Below, one piece after another: positions 9,013 through 17,440 of a stretch of DNA of 64,000 nucleotides. Within the stretch, counting starts at the first letter, position 1. Every line of letters begins with the position of its first letter. The stretch is from Desulfitobacterium_A sp034927245. Its GTDB lineage: Bacteria > Bacillota > Desulfitobacteriia > Desulfitobacteriales > Desulfitobacteriaceae. Location of the stretch: the NCBI RefSeq assembly GCF_034927245.1, contig NZ_JAYFQK010000011.1, forward strand, positions 38,821 to 102,820. Direction: 5' to 3'. The position numbers and the translations under genes were made by a program. The notes under the pieces are model-generated. The model saw only the letters and a list, made by a program, of their open reading frames with translations. It did no database searches and was not told where the DNA came from.

Positions 9013-10044
9013 TTAGCTTTTGGATGTCTTGAACTTAATATAGAAGGTTGTCCCTTTAGAAGAAGTTTCAATATCCATTTCCGCGTGATGACGTTTTATG
9101 ATATTATTGCAGATCGCCAGCCCTAAACCTGTGCCTTTTTCTTTCGTTGTAAAAAAGGGAACGCCGAGTTTAGCGAGTACTTCGGGTCTAATACCCGGGC
9201 CTTCGTCACGGATGGCTAGGATAACTTGTCCCGAATCCATAAAGGTCTTTAGAGTTAAACATTTGCCGGGTTCAGTCGCTTCGATCGCATTGCGGAATAA
9301 GTTAAGGATGAGTTGACGGACTTCTTTCTCACCCAGCAGGATATCTTCAATTTCTCCTAATTCCAATATTAACGTAATGCCTGCATTTATAGTATCGGCC
9401 TGGACTAAAGGGGAGAGGGTTTCAATAATGGTGTTGAGATTTTGAATACGCATATCCTGAGTTGAGTTTTTGGTGAGGGACAGAAATTCAGTAATCAGCG
9501 TGTTTGCCCGCTCCAGTTCCATTATCATGATATTATAATAATCCCGATATGAGCTAAACTCATTTTTCGATCCAAGGATCTGAAGAAATCCTTTGACAGT
9601 CGTGATTGGATTTCGAATTTCATGAGCAAGGCTTGCAGCCATTTCAGCAAGCAGGTTAAGACGGTCGAAGTGGGCATAGGCGTTTTTTTCAGTGATTTCC
9701 TCGCCGCTCTTACAAATATAGGGGATATTGTCCGGTCCAATAAAAAGACGTTCGTTAATATTAAATGTTCTTGAATCCAGAGTTTCCATTTCCCATTGAT
9801 GAGGACCTGTAGAAACTCTGGTTTTAACAGAGGGACAGTCTGAGCAGGGATGATCACATTTCTGAATGAGCTGGAAGCATTTTTTCTGTTTTGGATCTCC
9901 AAACAATTGCCGAAAAGCGAGATTGTAATAGGGTATTGTAAAATCGGGGGCCAGAAGAAAGACAAAATCGGGCAAGGTATCGAGTAAGTCAACAAGGCTC
10001 TCTTTATTTATGACCTGTTCGAGAGATGCTGGATAACCAAGCAA
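9013..10044 (-). CDS. PAS-domain sensor histidine kinase
   Basis: A 343-residue cytoplasmic histidine kinase without transmembrane segments. The start is TTG 10044 behind GGGAGGT. An N-terminal PAS domain (about 10-120) carries a cysteine cluster, CDHPCSDCPS, that might bind a metal, Fe-S cluster or haem, or sense redox state. The HisKA phosphoacceptor motif is HEIRNPITTVKGF (about 140-152). The HATPase domain has LNLFRNAIEAT (N box), DEGPGIRPEV (G1) and GTGLGLAICNN (G2). It autophosphorylates and passes phosphate to a response regulator, which is not encoded next to it. Orphan kinases of this shape in spore-formers often feed Spo0F/Spo0A, but nothing here shows that directly. It is convergent with gap. 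Confidence 0.9.
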   Translation of the reverse strand: MLGYPASLEQVINKESLVDLLDTLPDFVFLLAPDFTIPYYNLAFRQLFGDPKQKKCFQLIQKCDHPCSDCPSVKTRVSTGPHQWEMETLDSRTFNINERLFIGPDNIPYICKSGEEITEKNAYAHFDRLNLLAEMAASLAHEIRNPITTVKGFLQILGSKNEFSSYRDYYNIMIMELERANTLITEFLSLTKNSTQDMRIQNLNTIIETLSPLVQADTINAGITLILELGEIEDILLGEKEVRQLILNLFRNAIEATEPGKCLTLKTFMDSGQVILAIRDEGPGIRPEVLAKLGVPFFTTKEKGTGLGLAICNNIIKRHHAEMDIETSSKGTTFYIKFKTSKS

Positions 10045-10200
10045 AGTCAGGACCTCCCAATTAAATATCCTTTAAAAACCAAGTTTAGTATTCGACTTAA
10101 AAAAGAAAAATCCTTTAAAGATCAAATGATTTGAAATGAAGTTATCAGAAGATTTATGATATGCCCGTATTCTATGCATTTCCTTTTCTTCCCGAAAAGT

Positions 10201-11208
10201 TTAAACTGATGGTGTATTTAGGACAGTTTCGTAGGCGGCGAGTGTCAGTTCGCCAACCTTGGACCAGGTAAAATTATGGCGAATGTGATTCGTTAAAGGT
10301 TCCGGTGAAAAGTCTAAAGAAGTTTCCAGAGCAGTTTTGAGGCTGGCTTCTTGGAAAGGATTCATATAAACTGCCATATCTTTAAAGTATTCGGTGGTCG
10401 ATCCTTGGTCGGTAGATAGGACAACAGCGCCACATGCTCCTGCTTCAAGGCTCGAGAGTCCCGGCGTTTCAAACCAACTGGGGAGCGCATGGATTTTTGC
10501 GGAAGCATAGGCAGAGGCAAGAAGACGTCCCTGTAAGGTTCCCAAATAGATCACATTGGAATATGACTGAACCTGTTCAAAATAAGAAGGGTCATTGATA
10601 GGCCCCGCTAAAACGAGGGTTAGCCCGAGCTCATAACAGTATCTTGCCAGTAAGACTTGGTTCTTGCGAGAGGAAATACGAGCAATGGAAAGAACAAACT
10701 GATCCGGTAAGCCGGGGCATTTCTCTCGGAAAAGAGTTTCGTCAACCGTGAGATATTCCTCGGGAAATCCATTCGGGATAACCTGATAGGGCGTATTGAT
10801 TTGGAAATCTTCCCGGATCATGTCCATTTCTAATTGACCATTAGGGAGCAGCAGATCACAGTCTTTGAGTAATTGGCTGCGCCAAGGCTGATGTTCTTCC
10901 CATTGTCTTAAGGCCATAGAGTTTGCATCCTGCTTCTCTAGATATTTTTGCATATTCCAATAGATCGGGGAAAGAACGACAGGCTTTTTCTGGCGTTTGG
11001 CATTTTCAATATACATCGAAGCATCAGAAGCGCGAGTGGCATTGAAAATATGAACTAAGTCATATTCACTGAGTTCAATATGGGGATCAGCTGATATAAA
11101 TATTTGAACGCCGAGTTTTTGCAGGGCTTGAGCTGTGCCCAGGAGTTGGACAGTATCTCCCGCGGGATTCTTTCGATAGTCTGATCGAAGTTGGAAAAGT
11201 ACTTTCAC
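10201..11208 (-). CDS. GT4-type glycosyltransferase
   Basis: A glycosyltransferase of the GT-B fold, group 1 (GT4) type. GTG 11208 is preferred because AAGGGG lies 9 bases upstream; an in-frame TTG at 11238 overlaps the preceding stop as TTGA and could instead be used by translational coupling. The N-terminal half is the acceptor domain. The C-terminal half contains SIARISSRKNQ, an LVLAGP strand and the EX7E-like motif ETPGLSSLEAG that binds the nucleotide-sugar donor. It is the third gene of a coupled - strand set (13057 to 10201). In that context it may modify a cell-surface or spore-surface component, but acceptor and sugar are unknown. Confidence 0.85.
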   Translation of the reverse strand: MKVLFQLRSDYRKNPAGDTVQLLGTAQALQKLGVQIFISADPHIELSEYDLVHIFNATRASDASMYIENAKRQKKPVVLSPIYWNMQKYLEKQDANSMALRQWEEHQPWRSQLLKDCDLLLPNGQLEMDMIREDFQINTPYQVIPNGFPEEYLTVDETLFREKCPGLPDQFVLSIARISSRKNQVLLARYCYELGLTLVLAGPINDPSYFEQVQSYSNVIYLGTLQGRLLASAYASAKIHALPSWFETPGLSSLEAGACGAVVLSTDQGSTTEYFKDMAVYMNPFQEASLKTALETSLDFSPEPLTNHIRHNFTWSKVGELTLAAYETVLNTPSV

Positions 11209-11234
11209 ATTGAAAAACCCCTTATTAATTGAAT

Positions 11235-11426
11235 TCAAGGTTTAGATTTAGCATGGATTTTTAAAGCTTTGATTAAGGTCTTAACATTCACATTGTATTG
11301 CTGAGCAACCTGCCCAACACTCATATAGAGTAGATAGCGTGCTTTTCAACCGGCGGCCGGAATACCATGTCTAACAAGGATAGATTTTAGTTCCGGATGC
11401 TCCTTTAACAGTTCCCCTAAATTCAT
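11235..11426 (-). CDS. Small redox-disulfide-domain (DUF1858-like) ORF with in-frame UGA
   Basis: This reading frame contains one internal TGA (11346-11348) at codon 27. With readthrough it encodes 63 residues. The start (ATG 11426) overlaps the upstream stop as ATGA, and the stop overlaps a possible glycosyltransferase start as TTGA. The first half reads MNLGELLKEHPEL...VRHGIPAAG, then TGA, and after it KARYLLYMSVGQVAQQYNV. This matches the DUF1858/hybrid-cluster-associated redox disulfide family, in which a Cys pair follows the helix. The TGA falls where the second Cys is expected, so it may encode selenocysteine, or it may be a nonsense mutation of a Cys codon. No convincing SECIS hairpin is seen: only a 4-bp ACUC/GAGU stem 15-27 nt downstream. 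Confidence 0.5.
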
Positions 11427-13057
11427 TCTTTCATGGATGTTAACCATCGTGCCCAAAATCCTTTCTTCCTTTTCAATTCTTGAGAATCGATCAGATCGTC
11501 AACTCTTTTCTCTAGGGAAGTGAGGGCTTCCTGTGTTTCAAGGCTTTGCAGGGTAAGATATTCTATCGTGTCAATAAGTGAGGCTGTTTTTTCCTGAAGG
11601 AGTTCCCTCAAGGATTCGGGAATACCCTCGAGTTTTTCATTAATATCACTGAGCAGTGCGGCGGAGTCACTCCCCTTCCCGGTTTCATGGGTGGTCTCAA
11701 GCCCGGGTTCGTCAAGCACGGGTTCGGGCTCAACAGCGGTATCAACAGCGGTATCAACAGCGGTATCAATAGCGGACTCAAGAGCAGATCCAACTGCAGT
11801 ATCAACAGCAGGCCCAACTGCAACCCTAGCTTCTATTTCTGTTTCTGCCCCTATCCCCGTCCCTGCTATATTCCTATTACCCGAAACCTTGGCTAGGGAA
11901 CTTTCTGATTCATGAACCGCCTTGGGGAGGGAGCGGGGATCGAAAGCGGGCTGAATTTGCGAGGAAGCCGTTTGTTTAAAGACGGGGACCGAATTTGAGG
12001 CTTCTATGGGCGCTTGAGGGATTGAGTTCTTAGGCAGTTCAAATGAGAGCTGAATTTCATGGGGAAATAACGGGGTATACGGTTCCTCGTGATTCAACAG
12101 CCATTCCGTGTAATTGATTACAGACTCTGTCTTTTGAATAAGGTGGAGTGTTGAATGCTTAGGAGGGGAACTTGCTGCGAAAGTCCAGTGTTTCTGTTTA
12201 AACTGGAACTGAAACAGTCTTTCTTGATCGGTATTGAGGAGCATATTGAGGATTCCTTCGGAATTGAGTACGCCAAAGCCTTTCCACGGGCCGTTGAGAT
12301 CATTGACGGGATTAGGTTCAATCCGCCAAGCGCTCGTAAAGTCACACATATTGGGTTGAGTTGCAAAGCCGATTTCAAATTTGTCAGAGCCGGGTTGTTT
12401 TGCTCCCCAAAATAGGCAGCCGGTATTATTAGGGGTGATAAGGGCTGCCATATCGATGACTTCGCGTGGGATGGTTAAGGATTCTTGGTTTTTGGCCCAA
12501 ATATGATAGCTTCCATTAAAGAAATTGGATAGGAGGACAGAGTGATTGCCGAGAAAAGTCATCATAAGAAGATGGAGATTTGATTTTGAATCCAGAAAGA
12601 CATGATACAGGGGATGACGCGGGTGGACGACATCACCTAATTGTGCCGATTTCCAAGTTTGCCCGTTCCATAAAAGATGATTGATGCGCCAAACATCGGG
12701 AAGGGCGTCATGCGAGGCGGCATAAAAGATATGTATCACCTTTTCCACGGGAAGAAGAATGAGGCGATCATAGCGGCTGTTCCGGGTATCGAGTTTTCCG
12801 AGTGTCATGGTTTGATGTTCACCGGTGATCGTGACAATGGAATAACAGAGCTCCCCCGTCTTTTTAAGATAAGCGAGATGAACTCGGTTAGGGTTTTCGG
12901 CGATCCCTTGGGCAAGTATGACAGGCTCTTTCAACTCGAAGAGCATCTGCTTATTTGAGTTGGAGCATAAAGAGAGTCCTTCATTATTGATATCAAGGAA
13001 GAAGGATGCATGTTGATTAATGATTAACGTTTGTGAGACCGGAAGAAAATAGGGCAA
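11423..13057 (-). CDS. Uncharacterised protein with propeller-like N-terminus and repeat-rich tail
   Basis: About 544 residues. TTG 13057 is preferred since AAGGAGG is correctly spaced; a GTG at 13066 would sit inside that site. I do not recognise a family with certainty. Residues 1-300 contain repeated WxxGxxW-like and LLLPVEKVIHIFYA-like strands suggesting a beta-propeller. A Pro/Ser-rich middle follows, then a low-complexity block of repeated VDTAV units (coded by 12-bp repeats near 11731-11775), a coiled-coil-like stretch and a basic end (KRKKGFWARWL). It overlaps the DUF1858-like ORF by 4 bp. A role at the cell or spore surface is a guess from context. Confidence 0.6.
   Translation of the reverse strand: MPYFLPVSQTLIINQHASFFLDINNEGLSLCSNSNKQMLFELKEPVILAQGIAENPNRVHLAYLKKTGELCYSIVTITGEHQTMTLGKLDTRNSRYDRLILLPVEKVIHIFYAASHDALPDVWRINHLLWNGQTWKSAQLGDVVHPRHPLYHVFLDSKSNLHLLMMTFLGNHSVLLSNFFNGSYHIWAKNQESLTIPREVIDMAALITPNNTGCLFWGAKQPGSDKFEIGFATQPNMCDFTSAWRIEPNPVNDLNGPWKGFGVLNSEGILNMLLNTDQERLFQFQFKQKHWTFAASSPPKHSTLHLIQKTESVINYTEWLLNHEEPYTPLFPHEIQLSFELPKNSIPQAPIEASNSVPVFKQTASSQIQPAFDPRSLPKAVHESESSLAKVSGNRNIAGTGIGAETEIEARVAVGPAVDTAVGSALESAIDTAVDTAVDTAVEPEPVLDEPGLETTHETGKGSDSAALLSDINEKLEGIPESLRELLQEKTASLIDTIEYLTLQSLETQEALTSLEKRVDDLIDSQELKRKKGFWARWLTSMKE
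11731..11775. repeat. 12-bp tandem repeat within coding sequence
   Basis: The unit CAACAGCGGTAT recurs in tandem (11731, 11743 and 11755) with a degenerate fourth copy, and encodes the VDTAV repeats of the overlapping - strand gene. Because 12 is divisible by three, copy-number change by slippage would lengthen or shorten the protein without changing frame. Confidence 0.7.
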
Positions 13058-13080
13058 TGGATACACCTCCTTGTTATAGG

Positions 13081-13106
13081 CTAGGGCTGTCCTGAGACAG
13101 CCCTAG
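13081..13106. promoter_or_regulatory. Strong intercistronic hairpin
   Basis: Perfect 11-bp inverted repeat CTAGGGCTGTC / GACAGCCCTAG with a 4-nt loop, between two - strand genes. On the - strand no T-run follows it and the AAGGAGG site of the next gene lies just downstream. On the + strand TGTTTTTA follows it. For the - strand genes it looks more like a processing, stability or attenuation element than a terminator. Confidence 0.5.
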
Positions 13107-13142
13107 TGTTTTTACAGATTAAAGGATTAACAAGAGAAGGGA

Positions 13143-13784
13143 CTATTTGTTGAGATCCTTAAGGATTTGGGGTAATTGAGGCGGGAAGAAATCGGTTGGG
13201 AAAGGCGTTAGGTTTGGATTTAAGAAATCGACGCACGGTGTTTCTGACGGGAATTCTTCACAGAAAGGCGGCTCAGGGCAATAGCCGAAAGCATCAATTG
13301 AAAGCTGCACAAATCCGGTGAGTTTTGAGATGACAAAGGAACCTACCGTAAGAACAAGGTCATCATCGGAAACGACTGCGGGAACTAAGAGTTCGCTGCG
13401 GGTTTCGACGCGAAGGTTAAAGTCGAATTCTGAGCGTGTCGGCGGATGGAAAATAACGATGTCTTTTTGAATATCCGGAAGGCAGCCAGTGATAGGGATA
13501 AGGGTGCCGACGGCATTCCTAATGGTAACTGTGAAGCAAATGCGAACGGTGAATTGAGCTCGGGCAAAGTTTGGACGCCCGGGGATTGGGGTAATGACAA
13601 TGCTGTCGGGGAGAATTATACCATTGTTAAAGGCGATACTGACAAAGGTAAAGGGTCCTCCTGACTGCGGAAGTTCGACTTCAAAGTCGGGGAAACATTC
13701 TCTTTGTTGGCAGCTGAAAAATACTTTCTCGACAATGATACAAACCCTTTCTTGATATGGATCGAATTGAAATGCATCTGTCAT
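13143..13784 (-). CDS. Uncharacterised cysteine-containing protein
   Basis: A 213-residue protein from ATG 13784, with AAAGGAGGG upstream. No signal peptide or transmembrane helix is evident. It has scattered cysteines (VEKVFFSCQQREC near the N-terminus and YCPEPPFCEEFPSETPC near residue 180), alternating hydrophobic strands and a proline-rich acidic C-terminus (PFPTDFFPPQLPQ). The pattern of short beta strands resembles proteins of spore coats and outer layers in Firmicutes, but I cannot name the family. It is first in a - strand series with the propeller-like protein, the DUF1858-like ORF and the glycosyltransferase. Confidence 0.6.
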   Translation of the reverse strand: MTDAFQFDPYQERVCIIVEKVFFSCQQRECFPDFEVELPQSGGPFTFVSIAFNNGIILPDSIVITPIPGRPNFARAQFTVRICFTVTIRNAVGTLIPITGCLPDIQKDIVIFHPPTRSEFDFNLRVETRSELLVPAVVSDDDLVLTVGSFVISKLTGFVQLSIDAFGYCPEPPFCEEFPSETPCVDFLNPNLTPFPTDFFPPQLPQILKDLNK

Positions 13785-13853
13785 GGGTTATATATCCCTC
13801 CTTTAATCCTGGTTTCGGGGTATCATATTCATTCTGAAATTAAGTGTGACGAA

Positions 13854-14060
13854 TTAGAAAGAGGGATCAGAAGCAATTTCTGGGAGATGTTTTTGAATTT
13901 CCATAGCCCGTCTCTGCCAGTCGTTTTCGTGAACAAAGTCCCCGCCTAATGATGTACTTTTTGCATCGGATGCTTTGCTTAAGGCTGCGGAAAAGAGGGC
14001 GGAATCGGAAGCTAGATAAAGGCCTGAATAAGAAATAGAAGTAAACCCCAGTCCAGCCAC
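13854..14060 (-). CDS. Small hypothetical ORF (68 aa), uncertain
   Basis: This frame has protein-like composition, ending GGDFVHENDWQRRAMEIQKHLPEIASDPSF, with a small-residue-rich N-terminal half (SALFSAALSKASDAKS). It has no clear ribosome-binding site and lies between the CAP protein terminator and the 213-residue gene. It could be a real small gene or the end of a decayed longer one. I recognise no family. Confidence 0.3.
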   Translation of the reverse strand: MAGLGFTSISYSGLYLASDSALFSAALSKASDAKSTSLGGDFVHENDWQRRAMEIQKHLPEIASDPSF

Positions 14061-14193
14061 GGTGCGATTGCGTCGCTGTAGCCAATGATCGGTTTATAGG
14101 TAATGGTGTATTGCTTCTCGATATAGAATATGTTCGAATAGTGTGATATAGAGTATAAACAAGCTAAATTTTGGCTGTGGCTTCAGATAATAT

Positions 14194-14220
14194 AAAAAAA
14201 GCGCGGACTTGCCGCGCTTT
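14194..14220 (-). terminator. Rho-independent terminator of the CAP gene
   Basis: Read on the - strand, AAAGCGCGG / CCGCGCTTT forms a 9-bp stem with a 5-nt loop, followed by a run of seven T. It lies 50 bp beyond the CAP gene stop, so it is a strong intrinsic terminator for that gene. Confidence 0.9.
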
Positions 14221-14269
14221 GAATTGACTCAAATTTTATTGGTAGTTTATTCGATAGTTTATTTAATAT

Positions 14270-15091
14270 CTATTCTCTGGCAAATTCCTGAACAAAATAC
14301 GTTCCGGAACTGCTGTAAACGATGCCGACACCGACGTGGGTGTAGTTTGCATTGAGAATATTGGCTTTGTGGCCGGAGCTGCTCATGAAGGCAGCCATGG
14401 CGGCATCAACAGAGATGTTGCGGGCGATATTTTCACCGGCAGAATAGTATTGGATTCCGGCCATTTTCATCATGTCATAAGGGCTGCCGTACGTCGGAGA
14501 AGTGTGACTGAAATATCCATTGGTTTTCATGTCATTGGCCTTAACCTGAGCAACACCCACTAGGCGAAGATCCACTTTGAGCGGTGCCAGACCGACATTG
14601 GCTCGTTCTTTGTTAATTTCATCAATCATCTGCTGCTCTTGCGTGCTGATTGAAGTTGCGGCCGGAATTGTCTTTGAACTAGTTGGGGTTGTTGGAGCAG
14701 GAGTTGGGGCCGGAGCCGGAGCCGGAACAGGGGTACCGGGTGTAGGTGATGGAGCAGGAGCAGGAGCAGGGGTAGATGGGGTAGTGTTGGTTGTCGGGTA
14801 ACTTAAGAAGTATGGTTTTAAGGAAATCACACTTGAGCCGGCACTTGGGGTTGCTTGTGAGGCGACCGGTGGTGTTATAGTTGTATTAGCACCCGTATTG
14901 GTCGTTGTATTCGTGGGGGTGGAAGCTGCTGCTTGTGTGGGAGATGTATAAACATAGCTGCGTAAAGGTATGCTGTATCCGCTTGAAGAGGAATAATTGT
15001 TCGCTGCATAGATTGCTGCTTGTGCGGGAACTGCTATTCCCATTGAAAAAATGAATGTTAAACTTATTGCGACTTTTGAAAACTTCTTCAT
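14270..15091 (-). CDS. Secreted CAP-domain (SCP/YkwD-like) protein
   Basis: A 273-residue protein from ATG 15091, behind TAGGAGGT. It has an N-terminal Sec signal peptide (MKKFSKVAISLTFIFSMG then an AQA cleavage region), a Thr-rich then Pro/Ala-rich linker (about 40-145, many PAPAP and TPTP repeats), and a C-terminal CAP domain (about 155-273). CAP signatures include INKERANVGLAPL, the conserved GYFSHTSP and GENIARN segments, and the closing GHKANILNANYTHVGVG. The SafA/YkwD group in Firmicutes is extracellular or spore-associated, and biochemical activity is mostly undefined. It is a monocistronic unit with its own terminator and is divergent from the DUF362 gene. Confidence 0.9.
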   Translation of the reverse strand: MKKFSKVAISLTFIFSMGIAVPAQAAIYAANNYSSSSGYSIPLRSYVYTSPTQAAASTPTNTTTNTGANTTITPPVASQATPSAGSSVISLKPYFLSYPTTNTTPSTPAPAPAPSPTPGTPVPAPAPAPTPAPTTPTSSKTIPAATSISTQEQQMIDEINKERANVGLAPLKVDLRLVGVAQVKANDMKTNGYFSHTSPTYGSPYDMMKMAGIQYYSAGENIARNISVDAAMAAFMSSSGHKANILNANYTHVGVGIVYSSSGTYFVQEFARE

Positions 15092-15273
15092 TTAATTATT
15101 ACCTCCTAAAACTTTTAAAAGAAAATGAAGTTGTCTGTTCGGATCGTCCTTAGTATAACATTAGCGATTAAACAAGCCTACCGGTACATTGTTCCATTTT
15201 TTCGGGCAAATTTTTTCGATCTGTAATAAAATAAGTGTATAATATTTTAGCATTAAAATTGCATGGAGGAGTT

Positions 15274-16422
15274 ATGCAGCCGAAAGTTGTTGTGAAATAT
15301 TGTCCGGAATATACTGCCGATGTCGAAAAGATTCTACGCCAAGGGTTGCAAGGACTGGGCGAAATGTCAGTTTTTGTAAAGCCTGGTCAAAAGGTATTGC
15401 TCAAGGTGAATCTTCTCATGAAAAAAAGACCGGAAGAAGCGGTTACGACGCATCCCAGTGTCGTTGAAGCAGTGGTTCATTTAGTACAGGAGGCGGGAGG
15501 TATTCCCATCATCGGCGACAGTCCCGGCGGGCCTTATACTACAGGCGCTTTGCAGGGAATTTATGCACGTTCGGGAATGAAAGAGGTTGCCGATCGCACA
15601 GGGGCCCTCTTAAATTGGGATGTGGGGCAAACGTTGGTTTCTCATCCGGAAGGCAAAATTGTGAAGAGCCTTGCCGTGACGAAGAGCGTGATTGATGCTG
15701 ATGTCGTGATTACGTTATCGAAGCTGAAAACCCACGGGATGATGACCTTTACCGGTGCCGTAAAGATTTTGTTTGGGGTTATACCCGGACTTTTGAAAGC
15801 AGAGTATCATCTCAAAATGCCGGATCTGAAAATCTTTGCCGGGTTGTTAGTAGACATTGCGACTTGCATTAAACCTGCTTTAAGTATTATGGACGGGATC
15901 GTAGGAATGGAAGGAGATGGCCCTTCGGGAGGCAAACCCCGTTCTGTTGGTGCATTGTTGATCAGTCAGGATCCTTTTGCCCTAGATGTTGTTGCAACGT
16001 CCTTGATTGGGTTAAAACCGGAAAAGGTTCCCACGATTATGGCCGCCCGAGAACAGGGACTGGCAAGCCGTTTGGAAGAGGTGGAATGGATAGGAGATCC
16101 GCGTTCCCTTTGGCGGATTCAGAACTTCGTTCTTCCGAAAACATCTTCGGTTAATTTTATCGACAGGGTCCCTTTGCCGAAAACGGCACGAGGCTTTATT
16201 ATGAATCGGGTTCGACCGCGTCCGTATTTCCGGCATGAATTGTGTGTCGGATGCAAAGATTGCTTTAATAATTGCCCGCCTAAAGCATTGGTCATGAATG
16301 AAGAGAATCGACCGGTTGTTGATCTTGACGCTTGTATTCGCTGCTTTTGCTGTCAAGAGCTCTGTCCTCATCAAGCTGTTGAAATCAAGAAACCAAGACT
16401 GGGGAGGGCAATTTTTAAGTGA
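15274..16422 (+). CDS. DUF362 domain protein with C-terminal 2[4Fe-4S] ferredoxin domain
   Basis: About 382 residues. ATG 15274 was chosen because GGAGGAG lies 6 bases upstream; an in-frame start at 15235 lacks such a site. DUF362 occupies about 1-290, including GDSPGGPYTTG and a KLKTHGMMTFTGAVK segment. Two 4Fe-4S motifs follow, CVGCKDCFNNCP and CIRCFCCQELCP. Family members are cytoplasmic and common in anaerobes; proposed roles are in electron transfer, and the reaction is not known. It lies upstream of the cdaA operon, separated by about 200 bp that includes A/T-rich promoter-like sequence. Confidence 0.9.
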   Translation: MQPKVVVKYCPEYTADVEKILRQGLQGLGEMSVFVKPGQKVLLKVNLLMKKRPEEAVTTHPSVVEAVVHLVQEAGGIPIIGDSPGGPYTTGALQGIYARSGMKEVADRTGALLNWDVGQTLVSHPEGKIVKSLAVTKSVIDADVVITLSKLKTHGMMTFTGAVKILFGVIPGLLKAEYHLKMPDLKIFAGLLVDIATCIKPALSIMDGIVGMEGDGPSGGKPRSVGALLISQDPFALDVVATSLIGLKPEKVPTIMAAREQGLASRLEEVEWIGDPRSLWRIQNFVLPKTSSVNFIDRVPLPKTARGFIMNRVRPRPYFRHELCVGCKDCFNNCPPKALVMNEENRPVVDLDACIRCFCCQELCPHQAVEIKKPRLGRAIFK

Positions 16423-16625
16423 TTTTCCTTTAATTATAAAAAAGGGTATAATAAAGTAGTGTGGCTTTTCCTCCTAAATTTAATAAAAACTTTATTTCAA
16501 TTGTGATAATAAAAGTGTAAAATTAATTTTCGAGACAGGCAAGGGATTCTCCGTTAGGCCGTAGAAAGAAAATGTAGTAAGAAAATAACGAACAAGATTT
16601 TTCAGATTAACAAAGGAGGTAGACC

Positions 16626-17438
16626 GTGGCCCAGTTTCTTTCGCAGATCCGCGTACCATTGGATTGGCGTAATATCATAGATATTGTTGTTGTTGCGGTC
16701 GTGCTCTATCAGTTAATCATGCTGATAAAGGGAACTCGTGCCGTACAACTTTTGAAGGGACTTGCTGTTCTCCTTATTGTTTCGAATATTTCAAAGTCCC
16801 TGCATCTGAATACGATCGATTGGCTTTTGGATAGAGTTTGGACGATGCTCTTTGTGGCCTTGCCGGTTGTATTCCAACCGGAGCTGCGTAGGGCGCTTGA
16901 ACAAATTGGCCGTGGTCGCTTTTTTATAAGTCATACCTCAGCTTTGGGACAAGAGGCCTTTGAGCAAGTGGTCGAAGAGTTAGTGCGCTGCAGTCAGGTC
17001 TTATCGAAAAACCGGATCGGAGCATTAATGGCGATTGAACGGGAGACAGGTGTGCAGGAGTTTATTGAAACCGGCATTAAAATCGATGGCGTAGTTTCAT
17101 CAGAGTTCCTGGTGAACGTTTTTATTCCGAATACGCCGCTTCATGACGGAGCTGTGATTATTCGCGGGGATCGTGTGGCGGCGGCGGGCTGCTTTTTGCC
17201 TTTATCGGAGAATCCCAATATTCAAAAGGAACTGGGGACTCGGCATCGGGCCGCAATCGGTTTATCGGAGGTCTCTGACGCACTGGTTATTATCGTTTCT
17301 GAGGAGACAGGCGCTGTTTCCGTTGCCATAGATGGTATAATCACGCGCTTTTTGGATGAAAAAATGCTGAGGGACTTATTGATAACGAAATTGCAAGTGA
17401 AAACGAGCAAGAGCTATGTACCTTTTTGGAGGTCGTAA
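16626..17438 (+). CDS. cdaA: Diadenylate cyclase CdaA
   Basis: A 270-residue protein starting at GTG 16626 behind AAAGGAGGT. Three N-terminal transmembrane helices (about 15-90) precede a DisA_N diadenylate cyclase domain. The catalytic DGA motif (PLHDGAVII, about 177-185) and the RHR motif (GTRHRAAIGLSE, about 205-216) are intact. It makes cyclic di-AMP from two ATP at the membrane. It is followed by cdaR and glmM, the conserved cdaA-cdaR-glmM arrangement in Firmicutes in which both partners modulate the cyclase and link c-di-AMP to cell-wall precursor supply and osmotic balance. Confidence 0.95.
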   Translation: MAQFLSQIRVPLDWRNIIDIVVVAVVLYQLIMLIKGTRAVQLLKGLAVLLIVSNISKSLHLNTIDWLLDRVWTMLFVALPVVFQPELRRALEQIGRGRFFISHTSALGQEAFEQVVEELVRCSQVLSKNRIGALMAIERETGVQEFIETGIKIDGVVSSEFLVNVFIPNTPLHDGAVIIRGDRVAAAGCFLPLSENPNIQKELGTRHRAAIGLSEVSDALVIIVSEETGAVSVAIDGIITRFLDEKMLRDLLITKLQVKTSKSYVPFWRS

Positions 17439-17440
17439 AA

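Noticed and set aside
11691..11915. Repeat-rich + strand ORFs (VSTAVSTAV-like) opposite the propeller-like gene
   Set aside because: They are antisense shadows of the 12-bp repeats; the - strand frame is much longer and joins operon-like neighbours.
13143..13784. Assigning the 213-residue protein to a named spore-coat family
   Set aside because: The cysteine and beta-strand pattern is only suggestive and I cannot identify a definite family.
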